NCBI GenBank assembly: GCA_009379815.1
Contig: WHSY01000026.1
Coordinates: forward strand, 1 to 52,764
DNA: 52,764 nt
Direction: 5' to 3'
Source of the DNA: Pseudonocardiaceae bacterium
GTDB lineage: Bacteria; Actinomycetota; Actinomycetes; Mycobacteriales; Pseudonocardiaceae
A program made the position numbers and the translations under genes. Of the stretch, positions 35,201 through 40,615 are shown piece after piece; positions within the stretch are counted from its first letter, which is position 1; each line of letters begins with the position of its first letter. The notes beneath the pieces were generated by a model. That model was not told the DNA's origin. It searched no databases and worked only from the letters and a program-made list of their open reading frames with translations.

Positions 35201-36035
35201 GCCACCGGCGACCCCGTTCGACCCGAGGCTGCCCGCCGACGACCACCCCGCGCAGCGGGAGATCTCCGAGCGGGTGTCGCTGCACCCGTCGGGCCTGCTG
35301 CGCTACGACGTCCGCGACGCCGACGGTTCCCGTGTCGGCCGCAACGAGGACAGCACCGTCAAGCCTGGCGGATCAACGACCTACCGCTGGTATGCCGACA
35401 CCGCCGGTGCCGTGCTGCTCTGCGACCGCGCGGACGTGCGGACGCACCGTCACCGCGGCCTGATCGGGGCGCTGGTGGTCGAGCCGGTCGACGTCACGCC
35501 GCGCGATCCGCGGACCGGTCGGCCACGATGGACGGGTGGGCAGGCCGTGCTGCGGCGACGCCGGTGCGAGCCGGAGCGGGAGCTGGTGCTCATCGTGCAG
35601 GACGGGCTGCGGCACTACCACCACGGCGACATCACCCAACCCGTCAGCTACCTGCAGGACTCCATCGAGGACCGGGGGCAGAAGGCGATCAGCTACCGCA
35701 GCGCCCACCTGCTGCCCCACCGGCCTTCGCTGGCCGTCGCAGAGCCGCCGACCCCGATACTGGAGTGCGGGCCCGGCGACGCGGTGCGGCTGCACCTGCT
35801 GGTCGCGGCCGACTTCCCGCGAGGACACACGTTCCAGGTTCACGGCCAGACCTGGCCGATGGCCGACCATCTCGACGAGCCGCGCGTCGGCGCGATCGGG
35901 GCGCTGAGCACGGGCAGCCTGCGCACCGTCTCGTTCGCCGCGGGTGAGTCCGGCGACTACGCCTACCGCACCGGTGCGCTGCGCTACGCCCTGACGGAGG
36001 GGATCTGGGGGCTGCTCCGGGTGCGACGGTCCTGA
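32298..36035 (+). CDS. Six-cupredoxin multicopper oxidase (MnxG/ceruloplasmin-like)
   Basis: 1245 residues in three internally similar two-cupredoxin units (about 1-430, 480-930, 930-1245). The N-terminus VVALQVPIAFDPYGDHDRNGMIYTL resembles the MnxG manganese oxidase group. A full set of copper ligands is visible. T1 site: His342 in HVFHLHLHQW, then Cys396, His401 and Met406 in WHCHLYPHFHAGMWG. Trinuclear cluster: H345/H347, H395/H397, H615/H617 in HVHLVKFD, H671/H673 in FFHDHLLANTRQRHGLFGA. The last unit keeps the fold but lacks HCH motifs. No signal peptide or Tat motif at either possible start (GTG 32295, ATG 32298; ATG preferred by AGGGGAG spacing). Probably oxidises a metal ion such as Mn(II) or Fe(II), or a phenol; substrate unproven. 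Driven by promoter site A. Confidence 0.88.
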   Translation: MATRTYDVVALQVPIAFDPYGDHDRNGMIYTLAEHEDELRAIGDGWPDPFPNPIDEPDRLPQPHPLVRPLVLRARVGERVVVRFHNELAQPAGIHPQGVGYDVARADGGAVGCNRDSAVAPGGRHRYVWQCDAEGVYFFGDLADLRGGQDGSQAHGLFGALVVEPEGATWTDPVTGEPLSDGLYADVHVPGEPSFREYAVFMHDETPNDNVVDPPHPAYECDRPRPHTHAPAAGGQRLAPELFPDHSGHEDGHDGGGADGADGEAMSIMLMSYRTEPMGWRVAAYERLVAEGRIDPVRDAIVGEEQHHSSWLFGDPVTPILRAYGGDRARIRLVHAGVMETHVFHLHLHQWRAIPGNDLSPIIDSISIGPQQAFTVEPIGGAGSVQRATGDIIWHCHLYPHFHAGMWGMWRVFDTAQDGTGRYPDGTAIEALQPLPGHEQPPGPAPERPGFPGFIPGEFPQRSPRPPRTPGMPEGMGREPTALERAAFCDDPQPGEAFTKVTLDPDARVRRYDLVVMTGTLHYFRSAGDDDGHGTSWHDHRGKFYVLREELDEAGGIEAFQQQLSEGTRQVQPIAIRAAKGEIVELRLTNALPPGCHEETVFDPVLPFQPECGLHVHLVKFDPLVSDGASVGWNYLSGTTTADAGPADHAAYHTWTYRWYCDEEFGTVFFHDHLLANTRQRHGLFGAMIAEPEGAVWTDPHDPSAEVGNATQAVVRVPDGSAFREQVLGIADFVPLVRHGHGEEAVPVDPPPFPGHPEDHGGMGVNYRCEPLHERPGQPDEWFSSHVHGDPGTPLLRGYPGEPLRIRFYQGSHEEGHSFTVHGMRWRDWPDDPTSPLRDQQTIGISEAFSFHVDEPHGAGDYLWSLPVNRDTWLGCWGLLRLHDEVADDLPPLPQAWQTEPLPPFDPGAARRYHVRAQAREIHYSDRRSDPFGLVYEVDGQPAGEPLVLRCRVGEWVEVTLSNELAGPPPATPFDPRLPADDHPAQREISERVSLHPSGLLRYDVRDADGSRVGRNEDSTVKPGGSTTYRWYADTAGAVLLCDRADVRTHRHRGLIGALVVEPVDVTPRDPRTGRPRWTGGQAVLRRRRCEPERELVLIVQDGLRHYHHGDITQPVSYLQDSIEDRGQKAISYRSAHLLPHRPSLAVAEPPTPILECGPGDAVRLHLLVAADFPRGHTFQVHGQTWPMADHLDEPRVGAIGALSTGSLRTVSFAAGESGDYAYRTGALRYALTEGIWGLLRVRRS

Positions 36036-36203
36036 TACCCACCGCACTGCGCACCCCCGACCGGGTCGGGCACCGGCGCGTCCGTGAACTCGACATCACG
36101 GGGGTCTTCGAGCGCGCAGACCCCCTCGGCGTCGAGCTCGTGGACGTCACGGCCCGTTCTCGGGCCGCCGGGATGCGGGCGAGGAACGCTGGAGCCTGTC
36201 CGG
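36036..36203. other. Convergent intergenic region with a small hairpin
   Basis: 168 bp between the ends of the oxidase and the LysM gene. It contains the perfect hairpin CCCGAC-cgg-GTCGGG (36056-36070), a plausible terminator. The rest reads without stops in a gene-like frame on either strand (plus: RELDITGVFERADPLGVEL; minus: GVCALEDPRDVEFTDAPVPD), so it may be a decayed gene end, but no start or family can be assigned. Confidence 0.35.
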
Positions 36204-36692
36204 TCAGCCGCCGATCGGGACGCGAAGCACCTGGCCGGGGAATATCAGGTCCGGGTCGCTGATACTGGGATTGGCTCGCATGATCCGCGAGTACAGCGTG
36301 CTGTCCCCGTAGTGCGTCGCCGCAATGGCGGACAGCGTCTCGCCGGACTCGACCGCATGTTCGCGGTACCCGATGTAGCCTGCCACGATCAGCGGCCCGT
36401 AGATCACGGGAACGATCACCTTGTTGATCTCGCTGCCGTCTTGGGCGCTGATGTCGAACACCTCGACGAACAGCCGATCCAGTGTGAACGCCGCCACACC
36501 GGCATCCGCCTGGAGCTGAAACTGGCCATGCTCGCCGGTTCCCCCGCCGACGTTGAAGTGCCCGGTCACTTCATCGTGGCCTTCGCTGATCCGGTACTGC
36601 AACGTGGCCTCGAACCCCCTACCGATTCCCGCTACCAGAATGGGGTTTCCGACCAGATCGAACTCCCGAGGCTGGTCGATACGGTTGGTCAC
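36204..36692 (-). CDS. Gmad2 domain + LysM domain protein
   Basis: 162 residues. Residues about 8-105 match the Gmad2 immunoglobulin-like fold known from spore-germination and cell-surface proteins: GRGFEATLQYRI, GGGTGEHGQFQLQAD, LDRLFVEVFDISAQDGSEINKVIVPVIYG. Residues 113-160 are a LysM module: HAVESGETLSAIAATHYGD and IMRANPSISDPDLIFPGQVLRVP. LysM binds N-acetylglucosamine polymers such as peptidoglycan. There is no signal peptide or membrane anchor, which is odd for such domains; non-classical export or a cytoplasmic role are both possible. GTG 36692 with AAGGGGGA 6 nt upstream. Divergent from the GMC gene. Confidence 0.85.
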   Translation of the reverse strand: MTNRIDQPREFDLVGNPILVAGIGRGFEATLQYRISEGHDEVTGHFNVGGGTGEHGQFQLQADAGVAAFTLDRLFVEVFDISAQDGSEINKVIVPVIYGPLIVAGYIGYREHAVESGETLSAIAATHYGDSTLYSRIMRANPSISDPDLIFPGQVLRVPIGG

Positions 36693-37048
36693 GACGCGTC
36701 CCCCTTGCTGCCGGTGTACTCCCGAGAAACACGGGCATCCTCTCCCGAACCCGACCCGCCGCGCGTCGGCCTTCCGGGCGCGAATTCCGTCTCGGGGCCT
36801 GCTGCCCGCCCCCGATCAGGCCGTCGGGGCGTAGCCCCGGGGCGAGGCGTCGCCTCATCGCGCATCGGACGGCGGCAGCGACGGTCGAGGCAACATCGAG
36901 GGCCCTCACCACGATGAAAGTGGTTGGAAACCAGGCAGCGCAACCATCAGGCTGCCGTAGAGACCGGCAGCCTGCCCGGCACCAGCCGCCAGAGGGGAGC
37001 GACTGGTGCCGGCGGCGAGCCCGACGACGAGGAGGGGAGGCGGCTTCG
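36693..37048. other. Divergent intergenic region of the LysM and GMC genes
   Basis: 356 bp. A weak two-unit version of the 11-bp repeat (ATGAAAGTGGT, TGGAAACCAGG) is at 36914-36935 without the matching -10. Two perfect hairpins lie at 36948-37012 (separate entry) and GGAGGGGAGG at about 37031 serves the GMC start. No ORF supported. Confidence 0.4.
36948..37012 (+). promoter_or_regulatory. Tandem perfect hairpins in the GMC gene leader
   Basis: Hairpin 1: CAGGCTGCCG / CGGCAGCCTG with a 7-nt loop (36948-36974). One base later hairpin 2: CCGGCACCAG / CTGGTGCCGG with a 17-nt loop (36976-37012). Hairpin 2 ends 36 nt before the GTG and about 20 nt before the ribosome site. Could be an attenuator, an mRNA-stability element or a protein-binding leader; no known riboswitch class is recognised. 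Confidence 0.4.
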
Positions 37049-39373
37049 GTGACCGCGTTCGGAGGAGCGCCGCAGACGACCCGGCTGTCGTCACCCGTGC
37101 ACGCCATCAAACCGGCCTACGACGTGGTGGTCGTGGGCTCCGGTTACGGGGGCGGTATCGCCGCATCCCGGCTGGCCCGCGTCGGGCGCCGGGTGTGCGT
37201 GCTCGAGCGTGGCAGGGAGTTCGTGCCCGGCGAGTACCCCCGCACGGCGGCACAGGCCTGGGACAACTTCCAGATCGATGCCGCGGCGGGCCGGCTGGGC
37301 TCACGCACGGGGCTGTTCGACTTCCGGCGCAACGAGGACATGAACGTGTTGCTGGGGTGCGGCCTCGGCGGCACGTCACTGATCAACGCGGGGGTCGCAC
37401 TGCCCGCGGAGGATCGGGTGTTCGATGACGACTGCTGGCCGGAGCCGCTGCGCGCCGCTGACGCGCTCGACACCGGCTACCGGCGGGCCAGGCAGATGCT
37501 CGTGCCCGAGCCACTGCCGGCAGCATTCGGCCCGCTACCCAAGCTCGATGCCCTCGAGACGGCGGCCGGGCGGGTCGGCGCGGACTTCTCCAGGCCGCCC
37601 GTCACGATCAGTTTCTCCGACGGGATCAACAGCGCCGGGGTGGCACAGCACGCCTGCCGGCGCTGCGGCGACTGCGTCAGCGGCTGCAACTACGGGGCCA
37701 AGAACAGCACTGTGGCGAACTACCTTCCGGACGCCCGCAACCACGGCGCCGAGATCTACACCGAGGTGCCCGTCCGGCGGGTGGAGCGAGCAGCGGACGG
37801 CTGGCTGGTCCACTACGAGCCCGTCGGCACCGGCCGGGAGAACTTCGACGCCCCCGAGATGTTCGTCCGCGCCGACGTCGTGGTGCTCGCCGCAGGCACG
37901 CTCGGCTCGACGGAGATCCTGCTGCGCTCGGCGGACCACGGGCTCGCGGTCTCCGACCACCTCGGCCATCGCTTCACCGGCAACGGCGACGTCATGGCGT
38001 TCGCCTACAACTGCGACGTGCCGGTGCACGGCGTCGGGTTCGGCGAGGCCGACGTGAGCGACAGGGACCCGGTCGGCCCCTGCATCGCGGGTCTCGCGGA
38101 TCTGCGCGAGCAGCCCGACCTCGAGAACGGGATGGTGATCGAGGAGGGCGTGGTCCCCGGCGCCCTGTCGGGGGTGCTCGGCGAGGCTCTCGCCGCGGCG
38201 GCGGCCCTCGGCGGCACCGACACCGACGACGGGGCGCTCGACCGCGCCCGCGAGCTCGCTCGCGAGCTCCGCTCGCTCGCAGCGGACGGCACCCATGGCG
38301 CGGTCGGCGCGGTCGCGCACACCCTGACGTTCCTGGTGATGACCCACGACAACGCTGCGGGGCGGATGCGCCTCGACGACGACCGGCTCCGGATCGAGTG
38401 GCCCGGCGCGGGACGTCAGGCGATCTTCCGGGCCGTGCAGGACCGGCTGTTCGCGGCCACCGACGCGCTCGGCGGGGAGTACGTGCCCAACCCGATGGCC
38501 AGCGAGCTGCTCGGCCAGGACCTCGTCACCGTGCACCCGCTCGGCGGCTGCGCCATGGGAGAGAACGCCCGCCGCGGCGTCGTCGACCACAAGGGGCGGG
38601 TGTTCGCGGGAACGGACGGCAACGATGTTCACGACGGTCTCTACGTCTGCGACGGGGCGGTCGTGCCGCGCTCGATCGGCGTCAACCCGCTGCTGACGAT
38701 CTCCGCGCTCGCCGAGCGATGCTGCGAGCTGATCGCGGCCGACCGGGGCTGGACCGCCGCCGCCACGCCAACCTCGAGCCCACCCGAACCGCCGCCACCG
38801 CCGCGTCCCGGCCTGAGCTTCACCGAGCGGATGTGCGGCTCGCTGACCAGGACCGACCACGACGCCGAATCCCCGTTCGAGTTCACGCTCACCGCCGTGA
38901 TCGACGATCTCGACCGGTTCCTGGGCGACGAAGCGCGCGAGGCCCGCATCGCCGGCACCGTCGAGGCGCCCACGCTGTCCGGCGCGCCGCTCGTGGCCAC
39001 CGGCGGCGTCCTGCACCTGCTGGTCGACGATCCGGCGGATGCCGATACCCGCTTGATGCGCTACCGCACCAGGCTGACGTCAACCCAGGGCGCCGAGTTC
39101 TTCCTCGACGGCGTCAAGGTCGTCCGCGACGATCCCGGTTTCGACCTGTGGTCGGACACCACGACGCTGGCCATCACCGTCAGCGAGGGCGCGACCGGGG
39201 AGGGGCCGGTACTGGGCACCGGCACCCTGCGCATCCGGCTCACGGACCTCGCCAGGCAGCTCTTCACGATGCGCGCCACCGGAGCGGCGACGCCGCAGCA
39301 CCGCCGCGCCATCCTGGCACGGTTCGGGGGCTACTTCGCCGGTTCCCTGGCGCAGACCTACGGCCCGTTCTGA
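37049..39373 (+). CDS. GMC family FAD oxidoreductase (cholesterol-oxidase-like) with C-terminal extension
   Basis: 774 residues from GTG 37049 (GGAGGGGAGG 8 nt upstream). FAD-binding dinucleotide fold YDVVVVGSGYGGGIAASRLARVG at residues about 14-36. A four-Cys motif CRRCGDCVSGC follows at about 205, of C-x2-C-x2-C-x3-C spacing, as found in ChoD-type GMC enzymes and able to hold an iron-sulfur cluster. GMC_oxred_C has HPLGGCAMGENARRGVVDHKGRVFAG and LYVCDGAVVPRSIGVNPLLTISALAERC. After a Pro-rich linker (about 620-640), about 140 residues form a separate beta-rich domain (FEFTLTAVIDDLDRFLG, TLAITVSEG) found in multidomain sterol/alcohol oxidases. No export signal. Followed 21 bp later by the hydrolase it is often fused to. 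Confidence 0.88.
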   Translation: MTAFGGAPQTTRLSSPVHAIKPAYDVVVVGSGYGGGIAASRLARVGRRVCVLERGREFVPGEYPRTAAQAWDNFQIDAAAGRLGSRTGLFDFRRNEDMNVLLGCGLGGTSLINAGVALPAEDRVFDDDCWPEPLRAADALDTGYRRARQMLVPEPLPAAFGPLPKLDALETAAGRVGADFSRPPVTISFSDGINSAGVAQHACRRCGDCVSGCNYGAKNSTVANYLPDARNHGAEIYTEVPVRRVERAADGWLVHYEPVGTGRENFDAPEMFVRADVVVLAAGTLGSTEILLRSADHGLAVSDHLGHRFTGNGDVMAFAYNCDVPVHGVGFGEADVSDRDPVGPCIAGLADLREQPDLENGMVIEEGVVPGALSGVLGEALAAAAALGGTDTDDGALDRARELARELRSLAADGTHGAVGAVAHTLTFLVMTHDNAAGRMRLDDDRLRIEWPGAGRQAIFRAVQDRLFAATDALGGEYVPNPMASELLGQDLVTVHPLGGCAMGENARRGVVDHKGRVFAGTDGNDVHDGLYVCDGAVVPRSIGVNPLLTISALAERCCELIAADRGWTAAATPTSSPPEPPPPPRPGLSFTERMCGSLTRTDHDAESPFEFTLTAVIDDLDRFLGDEAREARIAGTVEAPTLSGAPLVATGGVLHLLVDDPADADTRLMRYRTRLTSTQGAEFFLDGVKVVRDDPGFDLWSDTTTLAITVSEGATGEGPVLGTGTLRIRLTDLARQLFTMRATGAATPQHRRAILARFGGYFAGSLAQTYGPF

Positions 39374-39394
39374 CGAGCCACCCGGAGGACGACC

Positions 39395-40543
39395 ATGCAC
39401 CGCGAGATACCGCTGTACACCCTCGACGGCGTCCACGACGCCGCGGTGTCCACCCACTACCTCACCACCGCCGACGGCCTGGGGCTGAGCATGCTGCGCT
39501 TCACCCGTGCAGGCAGCGGCGACGCGGTACTGGTCATCCACGGCCTGACCACGTCCACCGACATGTTCGTCATGCCCGAGCACCGCAACCTGGTCAGCTG
39601 CCTGCTCGATGCGGGATTCGACGTCTGGTGTCTCGACTTCCGGATGAGCAACCGGCACAGCTACAACCTCGGCTACCACCGCTACACGCTCGACGACTGC
39701 GCGCTGTTCGACTTCCCTCCCGCGGTCGAGGAGGTGCGGCACCACATCGGGGGCCGGCCGCTGCACGTCATCGCCCACTGCCTCGGCGCGGCGTCGTTCA
39801 CGATGAGCCTGTTCGGCCGAGCCGTCGACGGCATCACCAGCGTCGTCGCCAACAGTGTCGCGCTGACGCCCCGGATCCCGTGGTGGTCACGCGTCAAGCT
39901 CGCAGTCGCCCCCCGGCTGGTCGAGCTCGCCGGGATCCAGTACATGAACCCGTGCTGGAGCCAGGACCCGCTGCTGACGCCCGGGAAGGTCATCTCCCGC
40001 GCCGTCTCGCTGGTGCACCGCGAGTGCGACGTCCCCGCCTGCCACATGCTGAGCCTGATGTGGGGAACGGGCTGGCCCGCCCTCTACCACCACAGCAACC
40101 TCGACGAGCGGACGCACCGGCGCTCGGGTGACCTGTACGGGGCGACCAGCATGCACTACTTCCGCCACGTCAGGCGGATGGCCCGGGCGGGCAACACCGC
40201 GATCAAGTACCGGCCCGGCAACCCGCGGCACGCGGCCCTGCCCGACAACTATTTCGAGCACGCCACGGAGATCGACACGCCCGTGCTGTTCACGACCGGC
40301 GCCGACAACAACGTGTTCACCGACTCCAACGTCGAGTGCCACCGGCGGCTGGCCGAACTGGGCGCCACGCAGCACGAGCTGAAGGTCTTCCCCGGTTACG
40401 GCCACCAGGACGTGTTCATGGGCAAGGACGTGGCGACCGACGTCGTCCCGCACCTGATCGACTTCATGACCAGGCAGCGCGCCCGCCACCGCACCGTCCG
40501 TCCGGATCGCGGTAGGCTGCAGGTCCACGGTCGGGGTCACTGA
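39395..40543 (+). CDS. Alpha/beta hydrolase with Cys nucleophile, partner of the GMC oxidoreductase
   Basis: 382 residues. HGLTTSTDMF forms the oxyanion region. The nucleophile elbow reads HVIAHCLGAASFTMS, with Cys where most hydrolases have Ser. The acid is probably the Asp in FTTGADNNVF and the His is in GYGHQDVFMGKD. In related proteobacterial and actinobacterial proteins GMC oxidoreductase and this hydrolase are parts of one polypeptide, so adjacency (21-bp gap, GGAGGA site) supports joint action on one substrate, possibly a sterol or other lipid. The substrate is inference; the Cys is seen directly. Confidence 0.83.
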   Translation: MHREIPLYTLDGVHDAAVSTHYLTTADGLGLSMLRFTRAGSGDAVLVIHGLTTSTDMFVMPEHRNLVSCLLDAGFDVWCLDFRMSNRHSYNLGYHRYTLDDCALFDFPPAVEEVRHHIGGRPLHVIAHCLGAASFTMSLFGRAVDGITSVVANSVALTPRIPWWSRVKLAVAPRLVELAGIQYMNPCWSQDPLLTPGKVISRAVSLVHRECDVPACHMLSLMWGTGWPALYHHSNLDERTHRRSGDLYGATSMHYFRHVRRMARAGNTAIKYRPGNPRHAALPDNYFEHATEIDTPVLFTTGADNNVFTDSNVECHRRLAELGATQHELKVFPGYGHQDVFMGKDVATDVVPHLIDFMTRQRARHRTVRPDRGRLQVHGRGH

Positions 40544-40581
40544 GCTACCGGGGTCACAGGGCACCGCGCCGCCGTTACACT
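40532..40581 (+). promoter_or_regulatory. Direct-repeat promoter of the SARP gene
   Basis: Two exact copies of CGGGGTCAC at 40532-40540 and 40549-40557 (17-bp period), the second ending 18 bp before a TACACT hexamer (40576-40581). The first copy abuts the hydrolase stop. Suggests a dedicated promoter with an activator or repressor bound over the -35. Not the CGGNAASC unit of the other promoters. Confidence 0.45.
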
Positions 40582-40615
40582 CGGTGCCGCTGGCTCGCGG
40601 CAGGGGTGGACTGTG

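Noticed and set aside
36914-36935. Fourth plasmid-like copy of the 11-bp repeat upstream of the GMC gene (ATGAAAGTGGT, TGGAAACCAGG)
   Set aside because: Only two units, first one lacking CGG, and no S-A-Y-G-N-T hexamer at 6 bp; kept out of the regulon count.
36976-37048. Riboswitch (TPP, cobalamin, ydaO types) in the GMC leader
   Set aside because: None of the conserved boxes of those classes is present; only two simple hairpins.
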